Positions 34,927 through 46,474 of a stretch of DNA of 64,000 nt are shown piece after piece; the stretch's first letter is position 1; every line of letters starts with the position of its first letter. Position numbers and translations under genes: made by a program. Source of the stretch: Auanema rhodensis (lineage: Eukaryota > Nematoda > Chromadorea > Rhabditida > Rhabditidae); the NCBI GenBank assembly GCA_964057225.1, contig OZ059897.1:10602001-10666000 (forward strand), given 5' to 3'. The notes beneath the pieces are model-generated. The model had not been told where the DNA came from. It was given only the letters and a program-made list of their open reading frames with translations, and did no database searches.

Positions 34927-35186
34927 TTTTTTGTTTTGAAATTTAAATGCTATAAAATTATTGCTTGCTTGTCATGTTAGATTTCTTTAATTTGAATACT
35001 TATTCAAGTTATAACAATTTACGATTTAATCACGTTCAATTAACTGTATTGTTTTCAAAAATAAAGACAAAATTCAATTTCTGTTCATTGAATTAGAATT
35101 ATCATGTTGTCACACAGAAATTGAAGAATCTTAGTTCAATTCAGTAACAATAAACACACTAACTTTGTTAAGTTGTTGTTATATCG

Positions 35187-35258
35187 GCCCAAGTAATATA
35201 GTGGTTAGTACTCCACGTTGTGGCCGTGGCGACACAGATTCGATTCCTGTCTTGGACA
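35187..35258 (+). pseudogene. tRNA-His(GTG) pseudogene, class a
   Basis: A10, A53, A71; 5' flank ttgttgttat is otherwise typical of class c. Confidence 0.87.
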
Positions 35259-35518
35259 TTTTTTGTTTTGAAATTAAAATGCTACAAAATTATTGCTTGC
35301 TTGTCATGTAAGATTTCTTTAATATGAATACTTATTTAAGTTATAACAATTTTCGATTTAATCACGTTCAATCAACTGTATTGTTTTCAAAAATAAAGAC
35401 AAAATTCAATTTCTGTTCATTGAATTAGAATTTTCATGTTGTCACACAGAAATTGAAGAATCTTAGTTCAATTCAGTAACAATGAACACACTAACTTTGT
35501 TAAGTTGTTTTAATATCG

Positions 35519-35590
35519 GCTCAAGTAATATAGTGGTTAGTACTCCACGTTGTGGCCGTGGTGACACAGATTCGATTCCTGTTTTGGGCA
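35519..35590 (+). pseudogene. tRNA-His(GTG) pseudogene, class g
   Basis: T3, A10, T44, A53, T66. Confidence 0.87.
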
Positions 35591-35850
35591 TTTTTTGTTT
35601 TGAAATTTAAATGCTATAAAATTATTGCTTGCTTGTCATGTTAGATTTCTTTAATTTGAATACTTATTCAAGTTATAACAATTTTCGATTTAATCACGTT
35701 CAATCAACTGTATTGTTTTCAAAAATAAAGACAAAATTCAATTTCTGTTCATTGAATTAGAATTTTCATGTTGTCACACAGAAATTGAAGAATCTTAGTT
35801 CAATTCAGTAACAATGAACACACTAACTTTGTTAAGTTGTTGTAATATCG

Positions 35851-35922
35851 GCCCAAGTAATATAGTGGTTAGTACTCTACGTTGTGGCCGTGGCGACACA
35901 GATTCGATTCCTGTCTCGGACA
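35851..35922 (+). pseudogene. tRNA-His(GTG) pseudogene, class b with C68
   Basis: A10, T28, A53, A71 plus private C68, breaking the A5 pair. Confidence 0.88.
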
Positions 35923-36182
35923 TTTTTTGTTTTGAAATTAAAATGCTACAAAATTATTGCTTGCTTGTCATGTTAGATTTCTTTAATTTGAATACTTATT
36001 TAAGTTATAACAATTTTCGATTTAATCACGTTCAATCAACTGTATTGTTTTCAAAAATGAAGACAAAATTCAATTTCTGTTCATTGAATTAGAATTTTCA
36101 TGTTGTCACACAGAAATTGAAGAATCTTAGTTTAATTCAGTAACAATGAACACACTAACTTTGTTAAGTTGTTGTTATATCG

Positions 36183-36254
36183 GCCCAAGTAATATAGTGG
36201 TTAGTACTCCACGTTGTGGCCGTGGCGACACAGATTCGATTCCTGTCTTGGATA
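36183..36254 (+). pseudogene. tRNA-His(GTG) pseudogene, class c
   Basis: A10, A53, A71, T72. Confidence 0.87.
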
Positions 36255-36514
36255 TTTTTTGTTTTGAAATTTAAATGCTATAAAATTATTGCTTGCTTGT
36301 CATGTTAGATTCCTTTAATTTGAATACTTATTTAAGTTATAACAATTTTCGATTTAATCACGTTCAATCAACTGTATTGTTTTCAAAAATGAAGACAAAA
36401 TTCAATTTCTGTTCATTGAATTAGAATTATCATGTTGTCACACAGAAATTGAAGAATCTTAGTTCATTTCAGTAACAATGAACACAATAAGTTTGTTTAG
36501 TTGTTGTAATATCG

Positions 36515-36586
36515 GCCCAAGTAGTATAGTGGTTAGTACTCCACGTTGTGGCCGTGGCGACACAGGTTCGATTCCTGTCTTGGGCA
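36515..36586 (+). tRNA. tRNA-His-GTG: tRNA-His (GTG), intact
   Basis: Identical to the copy at 991. Flank F2 with a further change (aagtttg). Confidence 0.95.
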
Positions 36587-36846
36587 TTTTTTGTTTTGAA
36601 ATTTAAATGCTATAAAATTATTGCTTGCTTGTCATGTTAGATTTCTTTAATTTGAATACTTATTCAAGTTATAACAATTTACGATTTAATCACGTTCAAT
36701 TAACTGTATTGTTTTCAAAAATAAAGACAAAATTCAATTTCTGTTCATTGAATTAGAATTATCATGTTGTCACACAGAAATTGAAGAATCTTAGTTCATT
36801 TCAGTAACAATGAACACACTAACTTTGTTAAGTTGTTGTAATATCG

Positions 36847-36918
36847 GCCCAAGTAATATAGTGGTTAGTACTCCACGTTGTGGCCGTGGCGACACAGATT
36901 CGATTCCTGTTTTGGGCA
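36847..36918 (+). pseudogene. tRNA-His(GTG) pseudogene, class e
   Basis: A10, A53, T66. Confidence 0.86.
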
Positions 36919-37178
36919 TTTTTTGTTTTGAAATTTAAATGCTATAAAATTATTGCTTGCTTGTCATGTTAGATTTCTTTAATTTGAATACTTATTCAAG
37001 TTATAACAATTTTCGATTTAATCACGTTCAATCAACTGTATTGTTTTCAAAAATAAAGACAAAATTCAATTTCTGTTCATTGAATTAGAATTTTCATGTT
37101 GTCACACAGAAATTGAAGAATCTTAGTTCAATTCAGTAACAATAAACACACTAACTTTGTTAAGTTGTTGTAATATCG

Positions 37179-37250
37179 GCCCAAGTAATATAGTGGTTAG
37201 TACTCCACGTTGTGGCCGTGGCGACACAGATTCGATTCCTGTCTTGGACA
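37179..37250 (+). pseudogene. tRNA-His(GTG) pseudogene, class a
   Basis: A10, A53, A71. Confidence 0.87.
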
Positions 37251-37510
37251 TTTTTTGTTTTGAAATTAAAATGCTACAAAATTATTGCTTGCTTGTCATG
37301 TTAGATTTCTTTAATTTGAATACTTATTTAAGTTATAACAATTTTCGATTTAATCACGTTCAATCAACTGTATTGTTTTCAAAAATGAAGACAAAATTCA
37401 ATTTCTGTTCATTGAATTAGAATTTTCATGTTGTCACACAGAAATTGAAGAATCTTAGTTTAATTCAGTAACAATGAACACACTAACTTTGTTAAGTTGT
37501 TGTAATATCG

Positions 37511-37582
37511 GCCCAAGTAATATAGTGGTTAGTACTCCACGTTGTGGCCGTGGCGACACAGATTCGATTCCTGTCTTGGACA
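37511..37582 (+). pseudogene. tRNA-His(GTG) pseudogene, class a
   Basis: A10, A53, A71; B-like spacer follows. Confidence 0.87.
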
Positions 37583-37842
37583 TTTTTTGTTTTGAAATTA
37601 AAATGCTATAAACATATTGCTTGCTTGTCATGTTAGATTTCTTTAATTCAAATACATATTTAAGTTCTAACAATTTTTGATTTAATCACGTTCAATTAAC
37701 TGTATTGTTTTCAAAAATAAAGACAAAATTCAATTTCTGTTCATTGAATTAGAATTATCATGTTGTCACACAGAAATTGAAGAATCTTAGTTCAATTCAG
37801 TAACAATGAACACACTAACTTTGTTAAGTTGTTGTAATATCG

Positions 37843-37914
37843 GCCCAAGTAATATAGTGGTTAGTACTCCACGTTGTGGCCGTGGTGACACAGATTCGAT
37901 TCCTGTTTTGGGCA
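37843..37914 (+). pseudogene. tRNA-His(GTG) pseudogene, g-like without T3
   Basis: A10, T44, A53, T66; 5' end from an a/e-type copy. Confidence 0.87.
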
Positions 37915-38174
37915 TTTTTTGTTTTGAAATTTAAATGCTATAAAATTATTGCTTGCTTGTCATGTTAGATTTCTTTAATTTGAATACTTATTCAAGTTAT
38001 AACAATTTTCGATTTAATCACGTTCAATCAACTGTATTGTTTTCAAAAATAAAGACAAAATTCAATTTCTGTTCATTGAATTAGAATTTTCATGTTGTCA
38101 CACAGAAATTGAAGAATCTTAGTTCAATTCAGTAACAATGAACACACTAACTTTGTTAAGTTGTTGTAATATCG

Positions 38175-38246
38175 GCCCAAGTAATATAGTGGTTAGTACT
38201 CTACGTTGTGGCCGTGGCGACACAGATTCGATTCCTGTCTTGGACA
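38175..38246 (+). pseudogene. tRNA-His(GTG) pseudogene, class b
   Basis: A10, T28, A53, A71. Confidence 0.87.
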
Positions 38247-38506
38247 TTTTTTGTTTTGAAATTAAAATGCTACAAAATTATTGCTTGCTTGTCATGTTAG
38301 ATTTCTTTAATTTGAATACTTATTTAAGTTATAACAATTTTCGATTTAATCACGTTCAATCAACTGTATTGTTTTCAAAAATGAAGACAAAATTCAATTT
38401 CTGTTCATTGAATTAGAATTTTCATGTTGTCACACAGAAATTGAAGAATCTTAGTTTAATTCAGTAACAATGAACACACTAACTTTGTTAAGTTGTTGTT
38501 ATATCG

Positions 38507-38578
38507 GCCCAAGTAATATAGTGGTTAGTACTCCACGTTGTGGCCGTGGCGACACAGATTCGATTCCTGTCTTGGATA
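38507..38578 (+). pseudogene. tRNA-His(GTG) pseudogene, class c
   Basis: A10, A53, A71, T72. Confidence 0.87.
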
Positions 38579-38838
38579 TTTTTTGTTTTGAAATTTAAAT
38601 GCTATAAAATTATTGCTTGCTTGTCATGTTAGATTTCTTTAATTTGAATACTTATTTAAGTTATAACAATTTTCGATTTAATCACGTTCAATCAACTGTA
38701 TTGTTTTCAAAAATGAAGACAAAATTCAATTTCTGTTCATTGAATTAGAATTATCATGTTGTCACACAGAAATTGAAGAATCTTAGTTCATTTCAGTAAC
38801 AATGAACACAATAAGTTTGTTTAGTTGTTGTAATATCG

Positions 38839-38910
38839 GCCCAAGTAGTATAGTGGTTAGTACTCCACGTTGTGGCCGTGGCGACACAGGTTCGATTCCT
38901 GTCTTGGGCA
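38839..38910 (+). tRNA. tRNA-His-GTG: tRNA-His (GTG), intact
   Basis: Identical to the copy at 991. Flank F2 with aagtttg, as at 36515. Confidence 0.95.
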
Positions 38911-39170
38911 TTTTTTGTTTTGAAATTTAAATGCTATAAAATTATTGCTTGCTTGTCATGTTAGATTTCTTTAATTTGAATACTTATTCAAGTTATAACA
39001 ATTTACGATTTAATCACGTTCAATTAACTGTATTGTTTTCAAAAATAAAGACAAAATTCAATTTCTGTTCATTGAATTAGAATTATCATGTTGTCACACA
39101 GAAATTGAAGAATCTTAGTTCATTTCAGTAACAATGAACACACTAACTTTGTTAAGTTGTTGTAATATCG

Positions 39171-39242
39171 GCCCAAGTAATATAGTGGTTAGTACTCCAC
39201 GTTGTGGCCGTGGCGACACAGATTCGATTCCTGTTTTGGGCA
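39171..39242 (+). pseudogene. tRNA-His(GTG) pseudogene, class e
   Basis: A10, A53, T66. Confidence 0.86.
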
Positions 39243-39502
39243 TTTTTTGTTTTGAAATTTAAATGCTATAAAATTATTGCTTGCTTGTCATGTTAGATTT
39301 CTTTAATTTGAATACTTATTCAAGTTATAACAATTTTCGATTTAATCACGTTCAATCAACTGTATTGTTTTCAAAAATAAAGACAAAATTCAATTTCTGT
39401 TCATTGAATTAGAATTATCATGTTGTCACACAGAAATTGAAGAATCTTAGTTCATTTCAGTAACAATGAACACACTAACTTTGTTAAGTTGTTGTAATAT
39501 CG

Positions 39503-39574
39503 GCCCAAGTAATATAGTGGTTAGTACTCCACGTTGTGGCCGTGGCGACACAGATTCGATTCCTGTTTTGGGCA
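39503..39574 (+). pseudogene. tRNA-His(GTG) pseudogene, class e, extra unit
   Basis: A10, A53, T66; the unit absent from the preceding 7-unit copy. Confidence 0.86.
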
Positions 39575-39834
39575 TTTTTTGTTTTGAAATTTAAATGCTA
39601 TAAAATTATTGCTTGCTTGTCATGTTAGATTTCTTTAATTTGAATACTTATTCAAGTTATAACAATTTTCGATTTAATCACGTTCAATCAACTGTATTGT
39701 TTTCAAAAATAAAGACAAAATTCAATTTCTGTTCATTGAATTAGAATTTTCATGTTGTCACACAGAAATTGAAGAATCTTAGTTCAATTCAGTAACAATA
39801 AACACACTAACTTTGTTAAGTTGTTGTAATATCG

Positions 39835-39906
39835 GCCCAAGTAATATAGTGGTTAGTACTCCACGTTGTGGCCGTGGCGACACAGATTCGATTCCTGTCT
39901 TGGACA
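39835..39906 (+). pseudogene. tRNA-His(GTG) pseudogene, class a
   Basis: A10, A53, A71. Confidence 0.87.
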
Positions 39907-40166
39907 TTTTTTGTTTTGAAATTAAAATGCTACAAAATTATTGCTTGCTTGTCATGTTAGATTTCTTTAATTTGAATACTTATTTAAGTTATAACAATTT
40001 TCGATTTAATCACGTTCAATCAACTGTATTGTTTTCAAAAATGAAGACAAAATTCAATTTCTGTTCATTGAATTAGAATTTTCATGTTGTCACACAGAAA
40101 TTGAAGAATCTTAGTTTAATTCAGTAACAATGAACACACTAACTTTGTTAAGTTGTTGTAATATCG

Positions 40167-40238
40167 GCCCAAGTAATATAGTGGTTAGTACTCCACGTTG
40201 TGGCCGTGGCGACACAGATTCGATTCCTGTCTTGGACA
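40167..40238 (+). pseudogene. tRNA-His(GTG) pseudogene, class a
   Basis: A10, A53, A71; B-like spacer follows. Confidence 0.87.
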
Positions 40239-40498
40239 TTTTTTGTTTTGAAATTAAAATGCTATAAACATATTGCTTGCTTGTCATGTTAGATTTCTTT
40301 AATTCAAATACATATTTAAGTTCTAACAATTTTTGATTTAATCACGTTCAATTAACTGTATTGTTTTCAAAAATAAAGACAAAATTCAATTTCTGTTCAT
40401 TGAATTAGAATTATCATGTTGTCACACAGAAATTGAAGAATCTTAGTTCATTTCAGTAACAATGAACACAATAACTTTGTTTAGTTGTTGTAATATCG

Positions 40499-40570
40499 GC
40501 CCAAGTAGTATAGTGGTTAGTACTCCACGTTGTGCCCGTGGCGACACAGGTTCGATTCCTGTCTTGGGCA
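40499..40570 (+). tRNA. tRNA-His-GTG: tRNA-His (GTG), near-intact, G37C
   Basis: Cloverleaf, A box, B box and terminator are perfect; the single change puts C at position 37, directly 3' of the anticodon. Position 37 is a purine in almost all tRNAs and is normally G (modified to m1G) in tRNA-His, so decoding could be impaired although transcription should be normal. Flank F2. Confidence 0.75.
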
Positions 40571-40830
40571 TTTTTTGTTTTGAAATTTAAATGCTATAAA
40601 ATTATTGCTTGCTTGTCATGTTAGATTTCTTTAATTTGAATACTTATTCAAGTTATAACAATTTTCGATTTAATCACGTTCAATTAACTGTATTGTTTTC
40701 AAAAATAAAGACAAAATTCAATTTCTGTTCATTGAATTAGAATTATCATGTTGTCACACAGAAATTGAAGAATCTTAGTTCATTTCAGTAACAATGAACA
40801 CACTAACTTTGTTAAGTTGTTGTAATATCG

Positions 40831-40902
40831 GCCCAAGTAATATAGTGGTTAGTACTCCACGTTGTGGCCGTGGCGACACAGGTTCGATTCCTGTCTTGGG
40901 CA
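40831..40902 (+). pseudogene. tRNA-His(GTG) probable pseudogene, A10 only
   Basis: Same single change as at 34855, in a different spacer context (gtcttg downstream), so possibly an independent recombinant. Confidence 0.6.
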
Positions 40903-41162
40903 TTTTTTGTTTTGAAATTAAAATGCTATAAAATTATTGCTTGCTTGTCTTGTTAGATTTCTTTAATTTGAATACTTATTCAAGTTATAACAATTTTCGA
41001 TTTAATCACGTTCAATCAACTGTATTGTTTTCAAAAATAAAGACAAAATTCAATTTCTGTTCATTGAATTAGAATTTTCATGTTGTCACACAGAAATTGA
41101 AGAATCTTAGTTCAATTCAGTAACAATGAACACACTAACTTTGTTAAGTTGTTGTAATATCG

Positions 41163-41234
41163 GCCCAATTAATATAGTGGTTAGTACTCCACGTTGTGGC
41201 CGTGGCGACACAGATTCGATTCCTGTTTTGGGCA
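41163..41234 (+). pseudogene. tRNA-His(GTG) pseudogene, class e with T7
   Basis: A10, A53, T66 plus private T7, giving a T7-T66 mismatch. Confidence 0.88.
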
Positions 41235-41494
41235 TTTTTTGTTTTGAAATTTAAATGCTATAAATTTATTGCTTGCTTGTCATGTTAGATTTCTTTAATT
41301 TGAATACTTATTCAAGTTATAACAATTTTCGATTTAATCACGTTCAATCAACTGTATTGTTTTCAAAAATAAAGACAAAATTCAATTTCTGTTCATTGAA
41401 TTAGAATTTTCATGTTGTCACACAGAAATTGAAGAATCTTAGTTCATTTCAGTAACAATGAACACACTAGCTTTGTTAAGTTGTTGTAATATTG

Positions 41495-41566
41495 GCCCAA
41501 GTAGTATAGTGGTTAGTACTCCACGTTGTGGCCGTGGCGACACAGGTTCGATTCCTGTCTTGGGCA
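41495..41566 (+). tRNA. tRNA-His-GTG: tRNA-His (GTG), intact
   Basis: Identical to the copy at 991. Flank F1 with ctagctttg. Confidence 0.95.
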
Positions 41567-41826
41567 TTTTTTGTTTTGAAATTAAAATGCTATAAAATTA
41601 TTGCTTGCTTGTCTTGTTAGATTTCTTTAATTTGAATACTTATTCAAGTTATAACAATTTTCGATTTAATCACGTTCAATCAACTGTATTGTTTTCAAAA
41701 ATAAAGACAAAATTCAATTTCTGTTCATTGAATTAGAATTTTCATGTTGTCACACAGAAATTGAAGAATCTTAGTTCAATTCAGTAACAATGAACACACT
41801 AACTTTGTTAAGTTGTTGTAATATCG

Positions 41827-41898
41827 GCCCAAGTAATATAGTGGTTAGTACTCCACGTTGTGGCCGTGGCGACACAGATTCGATTCCTGTCTTGGGCA
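41827..41898 (+). pseudogene. tRNA-His(GTG) pseudogene, class d
   Basis: A10 and A53. Confidence 0.85.
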
Positions 41899-42158
41899 TT
41901 TTTTGTTTTGAAATTAAAATGCTACAAAATTATTGCTTGCTTGTCATGTTAGATTTCTTTAATTTGAATACTTATTTAAGTTATAACAATTTTCGATTTA
42001 TTCACGTTCAATCAACTGTATTGTTTTCAAAAATAAAGACAAAATTCAATTTCTGTTCATTGAATTAGAATTTTCATGTTGTCACACAGAAATTGAAGAA
42101 TCTTAGTTCAATTCAGTAACAATGAACACACTAACTTTGTTAAGTTGTTGTAATATTG

Positions 42159-42230
42159 GCCCAAGTAGTATAGTGGTTAGTACTCCACGTTGTGGCCGTG
42201 GCGACACAGGTTCGATTCCTGTCTTGGACA
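42159..42230 (+). tRNA. tRNA-His-GTG: tRNA-His (GTG), near-intact, A71
   Basis: Flank F1 and positions 1-53 are intact-type, but the acceptor 3' strand has A71, giving a C2-A71 mismatch. Chimera of an intact copy and class a with the join between positions 53 and 71. Promoter boxes are perfect, so it is probably transcribed. Confidence 0.6.
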
Positions 42231-42490
42231 TTTTTTGTTTTGAAATTAAAACGCTATAAACATATTGCTTGCTTGTCATGTTAGATTTCTTTAATTCAAA
42301 TACATATTTAAGTTCTAACAATTTTTGATTTAATCACGTTCAATTGACTGTGTTGTTTTCAAAAATAAAGACAAAATTCAATTTCTGTTCATTGAATTAG
42401 AATTTTCATGTTGTCACACAGAAATTGAAGAATCTTAGTTCAATTCAGTAACAATGAACACACTAACTTTGTTAAGTTGTTGTAATATCG

Positions 42491-42562
42491 GCCCAAGTAA
42501 TAAAGTGGTTAGTACTCCACGTTGTGGCCGTGGCGACACAGATTCGATTCCTGTCTTGGGCA
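42491..42562 (+). pseudogene. tRNA-His(GTG) pseudogene, class d with A13
   Basis: A10 and A53 plus private A13, so the D stem has two mismatches. Confidence 0.88.
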
Positions 42563-42822
42563 TTTTTTGTTTTGAAATTAAAATGCTACAAAATTATTGC
42601 TTGCTTGTCATGTTAGATTTCTTTAATTTGAATACTTATTTAAGTTATAACAATTTTCGATTTATTCACGTTCAATCAACTGTATTGTTTTCAAAAATAA
42701 AGACAAAATTCAATTTCTGTTCATTGAATTAGAATTTTCATGTTGTCACACAGAAATTGAAGAATCTTAGTTCAATTCAGTAACAATGAACACACTAACT
42801 TTGTTAAGTTGTTGTAATATTG

Positions 42823-42894
42823 GCCCAAGTAGTATAGTGGTTAGTACTCCACGTTGTGGCCGTGGCGACACAGGTTCGATTCCTGTCTTGGGCA
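42823..42894 (+). tRNA. tRNA-His-GTG: tRNA-His (GTG), intact
   Basis: Identical to the copy at 991. Flank F1. Confidence 0.95.
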
Positions 42895-43154
42895 TTTTTT
42901 GTTTTGAAATTAAAATGCTATAAAATTATTGCTTGCTTGTCTTGTTAGATTTCTTTAATTTGAATACTTATTCAAGTTATAACAATTTTCGATTTAATCA
43001 CGTTCAATCAACTGTATTGTTTTCAAAAATAAAGACAAAATTCAATTTCTGTTCATTGAATTAGAATTTTCATGTTGTCACACAGAAATTGAAGAATCTT
43101 AGTTCAATTCAGTAACAATGAACACACTAACTTTGTTAAGTTGTTGTAATATCG

Positions 43155-43226
43155 GCCCAAGTAATATAGTGGTTAGTACTCCACGTTGTGGCCGTGGCGA
43201 CACAGATTCGATTCCTGTCTTGGGCA
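43155..43226 (+). pseudogene. tRNA-His(GTG) pseudogene, class d
   Basis: A10 and A53. Confidence 0.85.
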
Positions 43227-43486
43227 TTTTTTGTTTTGAAATTAAAATGCTACAAAATTATTGCTTGCTTGTCATGTTAGATTTCTTTAATTTGAATACT
43301 TATTTAAGTTATAACAATTTTCGATTCAATCACGTTCAATCAACTGTATTGTTTTCAAAAATAAAGACAAAATTCAATTTCTGTTCATTGAATTAGAATT
43401 TTCATGTTGTCACACAGAAATTGAAGAATCTTAGTTCATTTCAGTAACAATGAACACACTAACTTTGTTAAGTTGTTGTAATATTA

Positions 43487-43558
43487 GCCCAAGTAGTATA
43501 GTGGTTAGTACTCCACGTTGTGGCCGTGGCGACACAGGTTCGATTCCTGTCTTGGGCA
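43487..43558 (+). tRNA. tRNA-His-GTG: tRNA-His (GTG), intact, with A at -1
   Basis: The 72 nt are identical to the copy at 991. The base at 43486 is A, the only copy seen without genomic G at -1. Confidence 0.94.
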
Positions 43559-43818
43559 TTTTTTGTTTTGAAATTAAAATGCTATAAAATTATTGCTTGC
43601 TTGTCTTGTTAGATTTCTTTAATTTGAACACTTATTCAAGTTATAACAATTTTCGATTTAATCACGTTCAATCAACTGTATTGTTTTCAAAAATAAAGAC
43701 AAAATTCAATTTCTGTTCATTGAATTAGAATTTTCATGTTGTCACACAGAAATTGAAGAATCTTAGTTTAATTCAGTAACAATGAACACACTAACTTTGT
43801 TAAGTTGTTGTAATATCG

Positions 43819-43890
43819 GCCCAAGTAATATAGTGGTTAGTACTCCACGTTGTGGCCGTGGCGACACAGATTCGATTCCTGTCTTGGACA
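43819..43890 (+). pseudogene. tRNA-His(GTG) pseudogene, class a
   Basis: A10, A53, A71; B-like spacer follows. Confidence 0.87.
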
Positions 43891-44150
43891 TTTTTTGTTT
43901 TGAAATTAAAACGCTATAAACATATTGCTTGCTTGTCATGTTAGATTTCTTTAATTCAAATACATATTTAAGTTCTAACAATTTTTGATTTAATCACGTT
44001 CAATTGACTGTGTTGTTTTCAAAAATAAAGACAAAATTCAATTTCTGTTCATTGAATTAGAATTTTCATGTTGTCACACAGAAATTGAAGAATCTTAGTT
44101 CAATTCAGTAACAATGAACACACTAACTTTGTTAAGTTGTTGTAATATCG

Positions 44151-44222
44151 GCCCAAGTAATATAGTGGTTAGTACTCTACGTTGTGGCCGTGGCGACACA
44201 GATTCGATTCCTGTCTTGGACA
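44151..44222 (+). pseudogene. tRNA-His(GTG) pseudogene, class b
   Basis: A10, T28, A53, A71. Confidence 0.87.
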
Positions 44223-44482
44223 TTTTTTGTTTTGAAATTAAAATGCTACAAAATTATTGCTTGCTTGTCATGTTAGATTTCTTTAATTTGAATACTCATT
44301 TAAGTTATAACAATTTTCGATTTAATCACGTTCAATCAACTGTATTGTTTTCAAAAATGAAGACAAAATTCAATTTCTGTTCATTGAATTAGAATTTTCA
44401 TGTTGTCACACAGAAATTGAAGAATCTTAGTTTAATTCAGTAACAATGAACACACTAACTTTGTTAAGTTGTTGTTATATCG

Positions 44483-44554
44483 GCCCAAGTAATATAGTGG
44501 TTAGTACTCCACGTTGTGGCCGTGGCGACACAGATTCGATTCCTGTCTTGGATA
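44483..44554 (+). pseudogene. tRNA-His(GTG) pseudogene, class c
   Basis: A10, A53, A71, T72. Confidence 0.87.
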
Positions 44555-44814
44555 TTTTTTGTTTTGAAATTTAAATGCTATAAAATTATTGCTTGCTTGT
44601 CATGTTAGATTTCTTTAATTTGAATACTTATTCAAGTTATAACAATTTTCGATTTAATCACGTTCAATCAACTGTATTGTTTTCAAAAATGAAGACAAAA
44701 TTCAATTTCTGTTCATTGAATTAGAATTATCATGTTGTCACACAGAAATTGAAGAATCTTAGTTCATTTCAGTAACAATGAACACAATAACTTTGTTTAG
44801 TTGTTGTAATATCG

Positions 44815-44886
44815 GCCCAAGTAGTATAGTGGTTAGTACTCCACGTTGTGGCCGTGGCGACACAGGTTCGATTCCTGTCTTGGGCA
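44815..44886 (+). tRNA. tRNA-His-GTG: tRNA-His (GTG), intact
   Basis: Identical to the copy at 991. Flank F2. Confidence 0.95.
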
Positions 44887-45146
44887 TTTTTTGTTTTGAA
44901 ATTTAAATGCTATGAAATTATTGCTTGCTTGTCATGTTAGATTTCTTTAATTTGAATACTTATTCAAGTTATAACAATTTACGATTTAATCACGTTCAAT
45001 TAACTGTATTGTTTTCAAAAATAAAGACAAAATTCAATTTCTGTTCATTGAATTAGAATTATCATGTTGTCACACAGAAATTGAAGAATCTTAGTTCATT
45101 TCAGTAACAATGAACACACTAACTTTGTTAAGTTGTTGTAATATCG

Positions 45147-45218
45147 GCCCAAGTAATATAGTGGTTAGTACTCCACGTTGTGGCCGTGGCGACACAGATT
45201 CGATTCCTGTTTTGGGCA
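45147..45218 (+). pseudogene. tRNA-His(GTG) pseudogene, class e
   Basis: A10, A53, T66. Confidence 0.86.
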
Positions 45219-45478
45219 TTTTTTGTTTTGAAATTTAAATGCTATAAAATTATTGCTTGCTTGTCATGTTAGATTTCTTTAATTTGAATACTTATTCAAG
45301 TTATAACAATTTACGATTTAATCACGTTCAATTAACTGTATTGTTTTCAAAAATAAAGACAAAATTCAATTTCTGTTCATTGAATTAGAATTATCATGTT
45401 GTCACACAGAAATTGAAGAATCTTAGTTCATTTCAGTAACAATGAACACAATAACTTTGTTTAGTTGTTGTAATATCG

Positions 45479-45550
45479 GCCCAAGTAGTATAGTGGTTAG
45501 TACTCCACATTGTGGCCGTGGCGACACAGATTCGATTCCTGTCTTGGACA
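45479..45550 (+). pseudogene. tRNA-His(GTG) pseudogene, A31 A53 A71
   Basis: G10 is retained (F2 flank), but A31 breaks the closing anticodon-stem pair and A53/A71 come from a class a tail. Confidence 0.85.
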
Positions 45551-45810
45551 TTTTTTGTTTTGAAATTAAAATGCTACAAAATTATTGCTTGCTTGTCATG
45601 TTAGATTTCTTTAATTTGAATACTTATTTAAGTTATAACAATTTTCGATTTAATCACGTTCATTCAACTGTATTGTTTTCAAAAATGAAGACAAAATTCA
45701 ATTTCTGTTCATTGAATTAGAATTTTCATGTTGTCACACAGAAATTGAAGAATCTTAGTTTAATTCAGTAACAATGAACACACTAACTTTGTTAAGTTGT
45801 TGTAATATCG

Positions 45811-45882
45811 GCCCAAGTAATATAGTGGTTAGTACTCCACGTTGTGGCTGTGGCGACACAGATTCGATTCCTGTCTTGGACA
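45811..45882 (+). pseudogene. tRNA-His(GTG) pseudogene, class a with T39
   Basis: A10, A53, A71 plus private T39 (wobble with G31). Confidence 0.87.
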
Positions 45883-46142
45883 TTTTTTGTTTTGAAATTA
45901 AAATGCTATAAACATATTGCTTGCTTGTCATGTTAGATTTCTTTAATTCAAATACATATTTAAGTTCTAACAATTTTTGATTTAATCACGTTCAATTAAC
46001 TGTATTGTTTTCAAAAATAAAGACAAAATTCAATTTCTGTTCATTGAATTAGAATTATCATGTTGTCACACAGAAATTGAAGAATCTTAGTTCATTTCAG
46101 TAACAATGAACACAATAACTTTGTTTAGTTGTTGTAATATCG

Positions 46143-46214
46143 GCCCAAGTAGTATAGTGGTTAGTACTCCACGTTGTGGCCGTGGCGACACAGGTTCGAT
46201 TCCTGTCTTGGGCA
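46143..46214 (+). tRNA. tRNA-His-GTG: tRNA-His (GTG), intact
   Basis: Identical to the copy at 991. Flank F2. Confidence 0.95.
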
Positions 46215-46474
46215 TTTTTTGTTTTGAAATTTAAATGCTATAAAATTATTGCTTGCTTGTCATGTTAGATTTCTTTAATTTGAATACTTATTCAAGTTAT
46301 AACAATTTTCGATTTAATCACGTTCAATTAACTGTATTGTTTTCAAAAATAAAGACAAAATTCAATTTCTGTTCATTGAATTAGAATTATCATGTTGTCA
46401 CACAGAAATTGAAGAATCTTAGTTCATTTCAGTAACAATGAACACACTAACTTTGTTAAGTTGTTGTAATATCG

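Larger units (their letters stand above)
35519..40498 (+). repeat. 7-unit repeat followed by an 8-unit expanded copy
   Basis: Order g, b, c, intact, e, a, a at 35519-37842 recurs at 37843-40498 with one extra class e unit (39503). The offset changes from 2324 to 2656 bp at that point, which fits an unequal exchange. Confidence 0.85.
41827..43818 (+). repeat. 2-unit repeat (664 bp), three copies
   Basis: A class d copy followed by an F1 intact-type copy occurs at 41827, 42491 and 43155. The first two share the rare spacer variant gatttattcacg. The intact-type member of the first pair (42159) has been converted at its 3' end to class a. Confidence 0.85.
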
